Shown here: piece by piece, positions 36,201-50,754 of the stretch
Position numbering within the stretch: the stretch's first letter is position 1
Layout: each line of letters starts with the position of its first letter
Assembly (NCBI GenBank): GCA_013398615.1
Contig: VZSR01001477.1
Coordinates: 2,337,028-2,401,027 of the forward strand
DNA from: Brachypodius melanocephalos
Lineage: Eukaryota > Chordata > Aves > Passeriformes > Pycnonotidae
Direction of reading: 5' to 3'
DNA: 64,000 nucleotides
Made by a program: the position numbers and the translations under genes
Notes under the pieces: generated by a model
The model's database searches: none
What the model was told of the DNA's origin: nothing
What the model saw: only the letters and a program-made list of their open reading frames with translations

Positions 36201-38502
36201 TATTAAACCCAAAAATAATCAAAAGAAATATTCAATAACTATTCTCAAACTAACTGAAATTTGGGGTTTTTTTAAACTCAATGTGCAAATGGCTTGTGAA
36301 ACTTATTGGCGACATGCTGTGCCAATATAACTCCTGTTGCAGTTATTAAGTGATATCAAACAGAAGGATGTAGAGACAATTTCCAGTTCAGAAGGTATTA
36401 AACTATAGGATGTCAGAAGCTGTGAGGTTAAACTGAGCAAAGTATTAATTTATCCTTGCATCCCCAATTGACCACTGTCAAACACAAGATCTTGAAGTAG
36501 AAGTCTTTTATCTAGCCCATTATTGTTGCTTTTATGATCATTTCACAGTCTGATCGTTTCTTGAAGTTAAGCATTTGACTTGTGCATTTTTGATGTGGGC
36601 CTGTACATGAGTAAAATTAATGAACTGAAGCACAGTAAATTTGGATGGCTCTATCTGCAGACATGCAAAGTATTGTATCTCGTTTTAGCTATTGTTAATT
36701 GGATGAGTATCCTAAACATAGAGCTACAGAGAGTGATAAATAGAGATGAGAGTGAAAGACAAGGCCCACAAAATCCTTCCCTTTGACAAAAAGTTACAAT
36801 ATGAGTACAAACCTTGATTCTCTTAATATATGCCATTCAAAAATTGCATATATTGTTGTGGTAAGTACTGTATTCTGGTTTACATTTTAAGATCATCACA
36901 AAGCTGAACAGATTGAGCTAAGAGAAATTCAAGTTTGTAGAAGTGACACATTTTTGTTTCCTAAGACTTGCGGAAGACTGACGAAGTACAGCTTCAGAGT
37001 TTTCTGTGACTCCATTCAATGATTTCCTGAATGTTTGAAATGTCTTAGCCTGTGTAGCTGAGAAAGATAAACTAGTATAGTCTCAGCTATTCTGTAAGAA
37101 AAGGGAGAAGTAAAAGACCTAAAGGATTACTATGGCATTTATTCCATCAGTGCAGACTTGTTGCCTGATGTGTGTTTCAGGCATTGGATTAGTTTACCTT
37201 GAAAGACTGAGCAATAAGTTGATGTACTGCTTATTAGAGTGAATACTATTATATGGTTTAAAATAAATGCATAATTTACAGTACTATTTCAGCCACATTT
37301 TTCTTGGAAATCCCTCTTTGCATGTTCATCAAAACCATGCAGATTGCTATTCTGGAGGAAAACAAAAGCAAGAGATATTAAAAAAATAAAATGCCTGCTG
37401 TGTCTTTTCATACTTCTGAACTCTTAGCCTTTTAGGAGGAGTTTTAACATTTTATCTTCCTTTTCAGTCCTTGTGCACAATGGATTCTGAAATTGAATTT
37501 TATGTTAAGATGTCAAAGTATTCATCTTACTGCTATTAAGTCTGGTTAAAGAGGTGCAGGAGTATAAGGTTTTGCCTTTTTTTTTTTTCCAAGCTAAAGA
37601 AAAAAAAATTCTTATGTTATTACATTTATGCATGCCAATGTGATTGATATATCTTTCCCAGATTGAAGAGCACTAAGCGGTTCTAGCCTGTTGCACCTTG
37701 CTCTTCTTCATGTGCTTATCTGCTAACAGAAAGTAGGCTTCACGTATAATGAAGTCAATCTTGTGGGGGTCTCTTGTCCTATGAAGAGCCCAAGACAGAA
37801 TTTAATAAAAATAAATCATTCATCCAGAATAATATAAGCTCCTGATTCCCAAGGACCTGATCTAGGTGAGACAAATCAATAAACCAGTATTTCCTCCAGC
37901 CGCACATAAGAGAGTGAAAGTCATGGTCGTTTTATAAGCAGTGGTGTGTTCATTGAACAGATCTTTAATATGGTTTCTGGGATTGACATCAGACCTGTAA
38001 AGTAAATTTTTTTAAAGGCTGTAGTTCAAATTATTAATCTTTTCCCATCTTCCTTTTTAAGAAGAATATTAAAATTTCCATCCATAAAGGTATGTTAAGC
38101 TTCATTTTGGTTTAATACATTTTTTTGCATATTTCCTTTGGTATGTGAGGACTTTGAGATGTAGCCAGTGGCTCAGACAAGAAAAGTACTTTTCAAAAAA
38201 CCTTAACTGTTTTTAATAAGAAGATTTCTACACCTCAGCTTGCACAGACCAGCAGTAGAATTAAGAACTTTTTAGAGTCGCATATAGATCAGTTACTTAC
38301 CAATATATTTTAGAACCTTCATAAATACAACAATTCAGAATATTTTAATAATATAACTTCAAATTAAAAAAACCCAAATGCTCTTAAATACACTGTCATT
38401 GAAAGATCAAAGGCAGAATAAATAGTCACAAAAATAATTTGAAGAAAATTGCATGGTTGTGAGTCATGCAAAAAATAGCACTGAATTGAGATATATGTAC
38501 AT

Positions 38503-38561
38503 AATGGTTGGATTGAATGATCATTGAGATCTTTTCCAACATAAATTATTATATGATTATT
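38503..38561 (+). mobile_element. CR1 LINE, terminal 3' fragment
   Basis: GGTTGGATTGAATGATCATT followed by GAGATCTTTTCCAACATAAA and TTATTATATGATTAT matches the last 60 bp of a CR1 in plus orientation, with a diverged tail. Upstream sequence is not recognisable, so the copy is very short or its 5' part has decayed. Confidence 0.7.
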
Positions 38562-39830
38562 AAACATTAGTTCTGGCATTCACAGTAGCCCATTAAATCT
38601 GAATACTTTGGATTTTTTTCTGGATTTTTTTTTCTGGATCTAAATTTCCTGTTAAAAGACAGACAGTGTAGACTTTATGCTTTTTATTTATTATTTCTCC
38701 TCAACACATCCCTAGCCTGTCACCTAGAGACATGCATTGCAGTGTGCTGTTTGCATTAAGAGTGTCTGAAAGAGTTAATAATTAATGGAGTTCAGGCACA
38801 AACATTTTCTGCAATTTTCGTCTTATATCCAGACTGTCCAGTTTTCTGCCAATTTTCAGAAAGTCCTCACACCAAAAAAAAAAAAAAAGAATCAGTATTG
38901 TCTTAGATGCTGCATACAGCAATCCTTAGAGAGACATATGGAATAAATGTGTTCAACAATGGCCTGTAAGAAATCCAGCTTTTACTTATTGAAGTCTTTA
39001 CTTATTGCATACCTGAAAATCCAATATACAAATACCAGGCCTGCAAAGTTCTTCAGAGAATTATTAAAATACTATATATAGTTTGCACAGCATATCTTTG
39101 TCTATACAAATCCAGATTTTTGGATCAAACAGAAGGGAGAAAATTTTTTAAAATTGCCTTTATTGCCATTTCAAAACCCTCATCACCAAGGCCTTGTATA
39201 AAGCTGAACTAGCCAATTGGTAATTAAATCTTATAGGATACAGCAGTGATACTTGTTACAGAAAAGGCATTTTATTGTCTGCAATCATATTTTCAACTAA
39301 CAGGATGCCACAAAAGTCACAGTTCACAGGAGTTTTACATCTGTTATTTCATGCTGGAATAATGCTGCACAAACCAATTAGCCAGCAAAATAGTGTCAGG
39401 GAATACTTAGAAAAAAAATGGATCTGGCAAAATACCTCTGACTTTCTAATATTTGTAATGACCTGCGCATTACTGAGACAATAATCTTACATTTGAAAGG
39501 TTAGTCTTTTGGAGTGCTAAAAAATCTCAAAAGGCACTCAGACTATATATAATTAATATAGGATAGTGTAGCTACCATTTCACAAATAACATTTTTCTTA
39601 CAATTAGAAACAATAGCCACAGCTCTAGAAAAACCAAAACTGCATGAAAACTAGTAAAATTAAAGACAAAAGTCATAAGTCCTTCATTTAATTCATTCAT
39701 TGAGGTAAACAGAACACAATAAATCAGACAACACAAAAAGTTTTTTGGGCAGTTGAATGAAGGCAGCAATGCACTGAGGGTAACAAGAAGGATTTTCACA
39801 TCCAGGAATGATTGTAAGCATGGCCTGTCA
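38562..39830. other. Unique AT-rich DNA
   Basis: No gene or repeat is recognised. Confidence 0.55.
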
Positions 39831-39975
39831 TTTTTTTTTGTTTTGTTTTGGTTGGTTAGTTGGTAGGGGGGGTGATGTTTTGGGGTTTTTTTTTGGTTGG
39901 TTGATTGGTTTGTATTGATTGGTTGGTTAGTGGTGTTTTGGGGTTTTTTGGTGTGTTAATTTTTTGTCTTTTTTT
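39831..39975. repeat. T/G-rich low-complexity tract
   Basis: The tract consists of TTGG, TTTTG and GGGGTTTTTT units with one run of seven G at 39866-39872. It is the complementary-strand version of the A/C-rich tracts. Confidence 0.85.
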
Positions 39976-42055
39976 TGAAAGACAACTCATTCAGAAGTAC
40001 CACAGGAAAAGGCAGGAAAATGGGAAATGAAGAAGATTGAGGGAGTAATGAAAGGTTTGAAGACAGTTAAATTTACTGCCTTAAATTTAACACAAAGTTC
40101 TGATTCTCAGAAAACTTCTTTCACCAGATGCTTGTAGATTTTGAGGTAGTTAAGATCTGCACAAACTTTTACGGAGGAGTGATGAATGTTTGTAAAGCAC
40201 AACTATTATTCAAATCAATGGATAAGGAGTACACGGGATTCTCAGAAAGCCACCAATTCTTGCAAGATCTATTGAAATGAAGTTATAATATTGTTACATT
40301 TTTACAATAGCAAGTGAGTTTGAAACATTATAAAGCTAAATAAAGCTTGTAAGAAACTGTCACATGGCAGATATTTCTCCTATGACTATGTGACCATCCT
40401 AGGGAGTTGCAAAGCTCTTCATATGGCTGCATCCCTGTGAGCAACCTCAGTATCTGTAAGTATGAATGGAAAAATATACTTCACCACAGATCCTGACTAC
40501 TAGCTCACTTTTTCTGGTCAGCCTGGAGGATATTTTCAGTCCAAGTCTGCAGATAAACCTCATTTGGATATCCATAATGTCTCTCTCTTATCACAAGAAG
40601 GAACTTTACTGTAGACTTTTATTGAAATATTGGCATATCTACATGACAATTCTAATCATATTCTGCTACTATACACCAGTGGCAACTTTTCCCATTTTAA
40701 ATATTTGATACTGTTTTGATTGGCTGACCATTTCAGTTTCACATTTAAAAAAATTAGTAATTTTATACGTATTCAGAAAGGACAGCTAGGTATGTTAATG
40801 AATATTAAAAAAGCTTTACAGCAGAATAGATACATTCTTTTTAACAGAGGCCAACAAAACAAGTCACAAAAATGAAAAAAAAAATTAAAGCAATTTTCAA
40901 AGATAGAGTTACGGAGTAGGAATTTTACTTCATTCAGCAGGAGGTTAATATCTTAATGTCTTTCTTTTCTTTTAAAAAAAATGAATATATCAGGCTTAAA
41001 GAAATTAGAAAATGGAAATATTGCTGTGAAATTACCAGACAGCCCATCTTTCTGATAGCTTATGGAGCACAAGAAGAAAATGGAAATTAGTCAGTGAAAC
41101 ATTAATTTCTACAACTAGGACTGAAATCATAATTTATAAAACTACTGCTGGTGCTAAGCAGCTAAAGTGCTCAGAAAATCATGCAGATGTTTTAGCTTAA
41201 GTAGCGATGTAGTTGGAACAGATTAACTCTCTTTGCCTTGTGCCTAGTTTCCTTTACTTCTCATGCATTGCACGGAAATGAACACAGCTTGGATAAGAAA
41301 ATTTCGAAAGAACAAATCATCAGTGAAAGAGAGAAGCATTGAAATAATATCTGTGATATTTAGGTGATATGTTCCTGATTAAAAATGCAAGTAAAAATAT
41401 TAGCTAAATTTTTTTTATCTAAAAAGGGAAAACACTATGAATTACTGTGTATAGATTTTTTTAGTATTCAGTAAGTTTATCGTCTTTAGCAATATTTGCT
41501 CCAAAGTCAACTAAGACAGAATATATAATATCTCTGAAGGAGAAAAATTTTGACTTTTCATGTGATGCAATTTCTTGCCCAGTATTTGAAACTCATGCTT
41601 GACTTGCACATTTTTAACTAGATTCAGTTTTTTTGTTCTTGAATTATTACTTTAACAATTTAAAAATAATTATGTCTCTGTCAATTCTTTTAAATTCTAT
41701 ATTTGTCACTAGTACTTATTAGATAGACACACAAGGTTAAAGTTCCTAGTTTAACTTAGAGATTTTTCATTTAAATGCTGTAAATTCTGTATTATTGATT
41801 TAATAATCTGTCTTTCGTAAAGCCTTAATAAGTACTAATATTAAAAAATATAATTTAATAGTGGAAGTGATGGGGAGGGAATAATTCTTAATCCATGCAC
41901 TGCAAGGTTTTTCATTTGGTCTACAATATACTGTTCTTTTAAAGTGGAAAGAAACTATTCCATTTGCTTTGAGCTTCAATCCTGTATAGAACATGCACTT
42001 CTCAACAAAAAATAATCAATTGATTTCTGGACATATTTTGCAGCTGTAAAGACTG

Positions 42056-42112
42056 CAAAAAAATAGGGGGAAAAAAAAAACAAAACCCAAAACAAAACAA
42101 GAAAAAACCCGA
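42056..42112. repeat. A-rich low-complexity tract with C runs
   Basis: Same type as 2917-3017. Confidence 0.75.
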
Positions 42113-42847
42113 GAAATATTGATCTTATATTATATTTTATTTGTCCTTTATTGAATTAATTTCATATCATAAATTGAGAAATGGAAGTAAAATAAAACAT
42201 CTTTCTGATACCCACACTAGGAGAAAAAAAAGTAATTTGCAACAAATAATATGTTTTGAGTCAACATAACCTTTATTCATTGAAAATATGCTGATTGAGT
42301 TTTAGGAAAAATGTATTCTTTTCCAATTAAAAGATTATTCACTTTCAGGGATCAGGACTTCAGGAAGATTTTAGAACAGACTTAGGCTTGAATAAGTCTG
42401 TACCAAAAGGAACAGATTTATCTGCATTGTTCTATAGAATATCCTGCTGACCCCAAAAAGAGGATCTAGTGACAGAGCTTTTTAATATATAGCAATTGCA
42501 ACAAAAATATTTGCTAGCAGATACTGAAAAATTCATTAGGAATCTTGACACAAAAATTAGTAGCTATTCAGTGGCTATACCAGAGGTAAATTTAAACTAT
42601 CCATTGAATGACCTTTGTCTATCTACATATTAAATTAAAAATCAGCTTTTCCAGAATAGCATTAGAAAAGACAATCTGATATAAAATCTCCTGAACAGGT
42701 GGAGATTTCAGATGCCAAGTTCTTGATGGAAATAGCCTGTCTGGATCAAGCATGTTCCACCCAGTGTCGTGGTTCTGATGACCCCTGAAGGTGACCTACT
42801 CCCAGTGGAAAGCAATTTAATGCCCTACTGCACATAGAACAGTATAT

Positions 42848-42893
42848 ATGGATACTGGGGGGGAAAAACAACAACAACAAACCAAAACCCAAA
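42848..42893. repeat. A-rich tract with AAC units
   Basis: A G run and A run followed by AAC and AAACC units. Confidence 0.75.
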
Positions 42894-45870
42894 CAGATTA
42901 ATTACTGACAGGTACATTTGAATACAACTGCTTCTTAACCACTTGTCTGTAGCCAGGCAAGACTGTTTCACCTCAGTTAAAAGGCAGAGACACATGGCAG
43001 GCTGCCTCTGTGAGTTCTCATGAGGGAAACGAGAGCTTGTCCTTCCTCCACTGTCCATTAGAGGAAAAATCTCCCTATCATTTAAGGAAATGTGACAGCA
43101 ATGGAGGTGAAGTTTTGGTGGGAAATTCATCAGTGCATTACAAATCTTTTTGCATTCTACAGCATTCACCAGCCCGTTTGTACTCTTTTATCTGACAGCT
43201 CAAATGCCTCAGCATGGTGGTCATGGTAAAGGTCAAGAACATAACAGCAGGACTACAATAAGAGATTCTTTTAGGGGGAGAAACTGCCATACACAAACAA
43301 GTTTATAAAGCCTAAGACAAAGAGATGAGAGCTCACATCTCAAAAAACTTATCCAATTCGTTACCATTACTTCTCAAAAAACATCAAGAACTTTTAAAAA
43401 ATTATTTAGAACTTTTACATACTCTCTGAAACCTAATAAAAATAAGGAATATGAAGATATCTATTATAATATAAATGTTGGAAATCCTTATTTATGTTGG
43501 GGATGGTTATAAACATGCATAAATAATAAGCAGTCTGGCTTAGAAAAAAACATGTCAGTTGCAAACTATTAAAATATTAATAATATAATGTATTGCTTAT
43601 ACCAAGATCATTTAATTCATATACAAATGTGTGTTTTACTAAAGACTAATTTGCTTCAGCATGATGTTTAATTAAATGAGAACCTGAGATTGTGTACTTC
43701 ATTTAATAAAGACATTTGCAATGTTACAGTTGAGTTTAAAGCTAAGTTTGTTACATCTTTTATTATTTATCATCAGTGGTAGCAATAAGGTGAATGTGAA
43801 TTACCTGTCACAATGTCCAGTAGTACTCTTATCAGGTCAAGGAACAGGCTGGCTTCTGATTAAAAAAGCCACAATGCAAATTCCTGTTAAAATAAAGACA
43901 AAACAGAATCTTAACTTCCTATTCTGTCAAATATTAATTTTAAAACCCACACATATTCATTGTGTGCAAGTAACAAAGGAATTTAACAAGTATGCAGTAG
44001 TTTCTGTATGTACATTCATTCAGATATGAATTTGATAATAGATCAAAGTGTCTATTGTCAATATCTGGTTCCTGTTATAATGCACACACCACGTAAAAAC
44101 ATATTGAAAGCAACTCACACAGTAAAAACTGTTAGGTTCAAACATCAATGGTTTTAGGTATATGTGTAGTTTAACCAACATTTTTCATTCTCCAGATTGT
44201 ATATTAAAACATATGATTCAAATAAGAGTGGACTGACCTCAGAGAGAGAAATAATTTTTATTTTTAAATTTGTTTTTATATGATTAATTTTTCCAACTAA
44301 TCCCCACCCATATAGATACCTACTAAATATATTGCTGGATGAGATAAATAACATCACACTTAGAGACTTGGGATTCTTCCGATTTTCATTTTTAGATTTC
44401 ATGTAGGTATTCAAGTCTGCGTGAGATGTTTAAATTGGGAAGCTTGGATGAAAAACGATGTATTTTTTTTTTAGCATGCGTCTTTATTGTTTAGCATTGT
44501 TATGACTGGTAGTTAAGGACACCATCTGAGGAAGTGTATGGCATTATTTTATCTTTATCTATCCTACATTCAGAACACAATACTAATAATAATAATTGTA
44601 AACTGTTAGAAATTATTTTTAAATTTGAAATATTGTCATAAGCTATTTCAGGCAAAAATAGCTCATTTTATGGAGGGAAACTGAATTAATTTATCTTGAA
44701 ATTTATTAGTAAGAATGGATTTTTACTGCATTGTCTGCCAAATTTGTTACCTTAATTTTATATGCATATACTTCAAGATCTGTACAATCTAAATGGAACT
44801 CTTTGAAAATTTAAAAACCGTTTAACCAGAGTGACCATTATTGCTGGAATTTGCTGAAAAACTGGTTATCAACAAATTATGTGCCTTAGACTCCACAATC
44901 ACTGATAGCACTATGCAGATCAATTAGGCCTGTTCTAAAACAGTTCTAAAATCTAGTTCTAAAACTTCCCACAAATGCATGTTGTTTTCAGTGCATTTAT
45001 CTCATCTGCAATATCTTATGGGAATTTTTTCACCTCTTTAATTTTTTGTAGAGCTGTTCCTTTCTAATAAATACTTGAATAAAATATGTTTGTAATACGT
45101 GTTCAGAAATTTCTGGAGATGTATTTCAGATATTTCAATATTCTAAAATTAGAAAATTCATCATGTACCCTGCTTACCCTTGAGTTTCATTAATCTATTT
45201 TCACAGTGTACATTTTATGCTGAGTAGACTAAAATGTATTTAAAGAAGGACAGATTATAAATGTTTATATTCGTTGGCATTGGTACTTACAATATAGATA
45301 TTTATATATCCCTTAAAAAGATTTTATTGTGCCACATACATCACCTAATACACCTTATATTATATAGCAAGATTCTTAGTTTTATGCCAAGAAGTATTTT
45401 GGGAGTATTTCACACTAATAAAAGCAGGATATTTTCCTTCAGATATTATATGTTACATACATTTCTGTATCTATGAATAGCTCTGCCTGGTTTTTTATCC
45501 ATCTTTATATTTGTATATGTAGAAACATAGGTATGTATGCAACTAATTTCAAGAGGATGTGCAAAAAGCAAGTGAGTACTATTCCTCTCCTTTTCCTGTC
45601 ATCATCCACGTGGCTCCATCTGGCACACAGTTTCCTCATCTGCAGCATACCCACACTTACTGCACTCACTGAAAGTACTATTACATGCTTTGGAGATGTC
45701 TGATGGTGATTTCTTTGGACACACTACATACTTGTGTAGCTTAAGCTAATATGCCCACGTCATTCTTTTATGTGATCAATGGAATATAGAGAGCATGCAG
45801 TATCACTGACTCAAGAACTTGAATATTTCCCTTTAAATCTTGGGCTACCAGAAGACAAGAAAAGAATGGA

Positions 45871-45900
45871 CAAGGCAGTTTTTTTTTTTTCCAAGGCAGT
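45871..45900. repeat. Direct repeat flanking poly(T)
   Basis: CAAGGCAGT at 45871-45879 is repeated at 45892-45900 with a run of T (to 45890) between. The layout resembles a target-site duplication around a bare poly(A) tail inserted on the minus strand. Confidence 0.5.
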
Positions 45901-48900
45901 CAGCAAAATGGAAAAAATGCCAAGCAAGAAACTGAGAATCAATGAGGGTTCTCTTGGAAAGAGAACATGATGGAAAAAGCAGCACAGAGCAGAGCTGGTG
46001 TGGAACCTGATCCCCTGACCACCTCCAGCATGAATGCCAGGAGAACCAATCTTCACATCTTGAAGATAAAAATTTCTGATACCTTATATTAGTGATGCAA
46101 TTAATTATCCTTCTAATTTATCCACTAAAAGAAAAAGTAAAATTATAAACATAACAAATGAAATACCTGTAAACCTCAGCCCCAGTGAAAGAAAATATAC
46201 CTAAACTTGTAAAACGAAGAATGTATTTCTCAATTTCTGTTTGAGCACTACTATGCCATAGAGAAGCATTTACAGTTTGTTGAGCAGTGTCATTTCAAGG
46301 ACAGAAAGTGTTTCTTTTATTTAAAAAAAATAGCATAGACTGAAGTATTTACAATATTATGCTTTTGTGATTAATACTGAAAGCATGGCTAATTGTGATA
46401 CATACTCTAGAAAATAATTCAAATTTAAAATTCAGTTAGGAAATATTATTTAGATCAAAATTAGGACTTAAAGAATAAATCATCATTAAAGTGACAACAA
46501 TAATAAGATATAGTGAGATAATTCTCCAGTGATTTTAGTATGTCCAACACACTACAATAAAAAATAAGCCTCAATTATCTGAAGAACTACTATTTGTGGT
46601 GAAACTTTGACCCTATTTGAAGATGCTTTAGTACAATTTTTAGAATAAATTAAAGATGACAGAGTCATAAAATACCTAAGCTTTGGCAATTTGTTGGAGG
46701 AACTACATTTTTTTATAATTGTCAAATCTTTGTTTATATTTGTGGCAATACCATCAATCATAAAGATTCAGTTTGGTATATTTACACATGAATAGTACCT
46801 GTTATCACAGTTGTTTTCTATTTTCTGCTAGCTGTTAAAAATTAATTTTGGAGAAGGGTTGTAAGAAACATGTATAACAGTATATAAACCAACATGAAAT
46901 CTAGCTTTGATTAATTTAGGATATTGCAGGAAGTCACTTAACCCTCTGCCTAACAGGACTTCATTTCCTAACAAGGAATAAGATTTTATCTATTTCTAAA
47001 AAAATAAAAAACCAATTTTATATTTTAAAAACTAAAACTGAAAAAAACCCCATATCCCTGAAGACATAATTCTAGGATTAAAAGGAACTGAACTAGATTT
47101 TGTGTTGTTGGAGAAATAGGGTAGCAAGAAGAAATTTATTTTGGGGAAAAAAAATACCCAAGCTGGATTAATTTGTTTTTTTCATAGATAAGTATGGGAG
47201 ATGCCAAGAACATCATGTTAAGTAAATTTCATAAGCTAATAATCCATGGCTGCATGTTGGTGCACACTCTTGTCATGATACACACAGTATCCATCTGCAA
47301 GAGCACATGAAACTTTTCTAAATGTCAGAGAAACAACTGCTCCCATTTTGGTTTCAAAGGTCTGAATCTTATGGACAAGCATACTAGAAGGTTGTGATAA
47401 CAGATGAAATTTAAGCTTTATGATGATGTTATTCAAATGTTATGATGAATTGTCTTAGGGAACAACAAAGACAGCACAAATTTTTGCACATGTATACTTT
47501 ACGAAACATTGCTGTCCTCTATTTTCATACTGTTGCAAGTGTCTTGTAAAATCTTGAAAGTGCTAAAAGAGGTCAGAAAGAGGTCTTGAAGGTATGAAGA
47601 AGCATAACTAGATTTCTTATTCATGTGAATTCTAATATAAATTTAAAATATCTCAATTTCAAGGTTCAAACATAGATGAGATTATTTCAAGAAATCAAAA
47701 CAAAAAGCAGCAAAGAGGTAAACTGCATAAATTTTATTCTCAGACAATACATTCTACAGTTACATTATAAAAAGATATTTCATCCTCAGATAAAGTTGTA
47801 AGGTCAGCTTATTGTCACATCACTTTTTATTCTTACACATCTGAATGTAAGATTGGGAAGAATGACTGAAGAATAGCATTTCTCATACAGGAAAGTAGAA
47901 TAAATATAGGCTTTCATCCCCGATTTCATTGTTAGAATTCAAAAGACATAGAGAACAACAATGGACTGTCATTTTTACAAAAATTGCTGTTCAAAGATAG
48001 ATTGGTCTAATCAGTCTAAGCAAATTACAAGAAACCTGATAGTCTTAAAAAGACAAGAGAAATTATTCCTGGCTGAAGATTCCAAAGAGGGCGATCAGGC
48101 TAACTATAGTTAGAACAATTCTTTCTTGAACTATCTGTAAAAAAAAGCATCCTCTTCTTTGATGCAATGCTCTAACAGTCAAATAACTGAAAAATACTTT
48201 TCACTGACTATTTTAAATAGGAATTTATCAAAAACATCAGAGAACTCCCCAATGTTTCCCTAATATCAATGACCTCACAGGAAGTTATAACTCATATGTA
48301 CCCACTCAAACATTCATGATTATACAGTGATCTTATTTAATATTATGCACAGTAGAGATTAGATAGTCTGTCCTTAAAGGTTTAGAACACCATTCTGGTG
48401 CTGTGTCTATTTTCACAAGTAGTGGGACAATTACAAGTGAATTAGCAGGTCGAGGCAGTGAAGACCCTACAGCTGTGGCAGCCCCATAGAGAGGGTGAGG
48501 GTCTGACCTGGTGAGGGGAACCACGGTCTCACAAAACCCTGGAGGAGTTTAATTCTCCCCAAATTATGGACTCAACCTGAAGCTGGGTCAGGACATCAGC
48601 CCACAGGTTGGACTGATGTGAAACACTTTTTCTCACAACTATAGAAAATGCTATGCCTAAACCTTTGGTAAGCCCAACAGAGAGAAGGTGCAAAGAAAGA
48701 AACAAGGAAAAAAATGCAAAAAAATGAAACTGAAAGGATTGAGTAGCAAGATACTGTAGCCAAAGACAAACAAGGACAGGAAATTACATCAAGACAAGAA
48801 AAATTTCTGTGGACAGCAAAGGAATGAGCTGTAAAACCAGAGGGCTGGTGACTGACAAATTAGTTTTGGCTTCATATAGAGCATTTCAAATATGATGATG

Positions 48901-50371
48901 TTTCTCAGTGGTTTAAAAGCTTTCTTTTTGTAGGAGTGCTTTGTAGGGACTGATGTAAGTTGCACAACCCCAGTATTTTGGATGCTCCTGTCCGCACCAC
49001 ATGAAAAAATGATGTCCTGCTGGAGTGGGTTTGCAAGTTAATTTTACTCTGAAAGTAATCTTGCTTTGACTTGGCAGTCAAAACCAGACACAATCAAAGA
49101 GAAGGTTCAGGAGGGTTGTTTCAGAAGGGCATTACTGCTCCAAACTAAAATGGTAATGAAGATTGATCTTCTGTCAGGTATAAACTGGAAAGGGAAAACT
49201 AGAACTAGTACTAGACAAACATTCTCATCAGCATAACTTTTTCCTGCATTTCTGTGGTAGGGCTGTCCCTAGAGAAACTATGGATTCTGTTCATCTTCTA
49301 AGTGCATGGAACTTCCATGCTGTATTTAAATAGTGGCAACAGATACTGGCTCAAACTCACAAAGTTTGGAGAGCACAAAGTGTATTAAAAATCAGTGGAC
49401 TTTAATGTCTTATCAGATACCATAGAACTAGGTCATTAAAATTCAGAATAAGAGGAATGCAAAATTCAAACACATTAAAGAAAAAATAATTGATGAATCA
49501 GATAGGAAATTTGCAAAATTGACACCAAAAATGCAGCAAATTTAAAATAAACTGACTTATCCACATAATGAGATATATTTCCTACTCTTCCTGCTCTCCA
49601 CTTTTGCTACTATTCAGTTTTAATGTCCAGCAGTGTATTTATAAATTTGCATTATGAGCAGCATACATAGTTCTATTGCCATAGAAAACTATGAAGAAAA
49701 ATTACTGTTCCTCTTTCCCCACCTTTTCTTTCCACTTTCTGTTAACAGAGCAAAACATCTACCAGGATAGTAATTTTAAAAAATACCAGTTAGTAAAACC
49801 AGAACCACAAAACTATAAACCTAGCACTCATAGAACTACAGACAGGTTTTTTCTTAGTGATTCAGTATGAAAAAAGCCCACTGCTGTGCTCTTTGTATCA
49901 TTTCAGAAAAAAATATATTGTTAGCTGAATGTAAGACACTTTCCTTTCCCTGAAAAAAAAAAATCGGCATTTATCTAAGGAAGTAGAGACATATCACTCC
50001 TTCACAGTAGATTGAATTTTCTGACCTCAACAAAACAAGACCACAAGCAGATGTATACATTCTTATAAAAAATTAGGAGAAATCTCATAAATAATGAAGA
50101 CAGTGTGCCTTTTTGAATGTCATTCCCATAGTTCTTTTAGAGAAATTATATCTTGAAAATTCATACCCTTACTATTAAAATTTTTGGGGTTACTTTACTT
50201 CAGTTTCTCTCTGAAAACTTTCTCTTCTGCTTCCCTCTCAACAATTAAGTATATGTGGGGAGAAAGTGGTTGAAAATGGAACATTGGCAAAAAGAAAGAA
50301 AATTAAACTGGTTTTAGAATTCTTGTGCTGAAATACCAACCTTGTACATGGGAGAAGCTAAAAACATCCCG

Positions 50372-50754
50372 TGTGGGAAATTTCACATATATGTGTTTGC
50401 TAGCATTGTTTTCTGTCTGCTGGAAAGAAATGGAAGTCTCTCAAATCAGAAAACAGGGTGCTTTTAGAGACTTATAAACATTTTTCCCATAGGCTTTGCC
50501 CTCCTTGTAAGGCAGGAAGAGAGATGAGAAGTGTGGAGATTGTAAAACAGCCTGGTGAAGGATTGTGCTTGGGTCAGACCTTGTTTTTTAACGTGAAGCT
50601 GGTCCGGGTGCTTGCACTTTTTACCCCTGCTAGGTTTGGGTTAACTTAGCAGTGCATGTGTCCCCATTCTGCCAGTGCAGTGATGGAATAAATCTCTTTA
50701 CGCTTCAGGTGGGGATTTTGGCCTCCTTGGTTATCTCCAGATATTTGGTTCACA
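50372..50754 (+). mobile_element. Possible solo LTR
   Basis: The block runs from TGTGGGAAATTTC to ATTTGGTTCACA, giving TGTG...CACA ends. Within it a TATAAA lies at 50473-50478 and an AATAAA at 50687-50692, about 62 bp before the right end, an order that fits U3-R-U5. Segments such as GGAATAAATCTCTTTACGC and GGCCTCCTTGGTTATCTCC have the look of an R/U5 region. No matching target-site duplication is visible (left flank ATCCCG, right flank CAGTAT), so the left boundary is uncertain. The frame at 50458-50649 is not a gene. Confidence 0.33.

Larger units (their letters stand above)
28779..38502. other. Unique AT-rich DNA, about 9.7 kb
   Basis: I recognise no gene or transposon. Small features are hairpin-forming inverted repeats at 29403-29432 and 33229-33297, an A19 run at 30368-30386 and a (CA)6 run at 31944-31955. 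A slightly G+C-richer patch at 33950-34090 matches nothing known to me. Open frames (for example 31058-31333 minus, 32786-33079 plus) lack coding character. Confidence 0.55.
39976..50371. other. Unique AT-rich DNA, about 10.4 kb
   Basis: There is no gene, RNA gene or recognised transposon. Small features are A/C-rich tracts at 42056-42112 and 42848-42893 and a 9-bp direct repeat flanking poly(T) at 45871-45900. A G+C-richer patch at about 48400-48640 may be an old unrecognised repeat. The 114-codon minus frame at 42825-43169 is partly made by the A/C-rich tract and is not supported. Confidence 0.5.

Noticed and set aside
42825..43169. 114-codon open frame (minus)
   Set aside because: The last third reads through the A/C-rich tract, and no homologous domain can be recognised.
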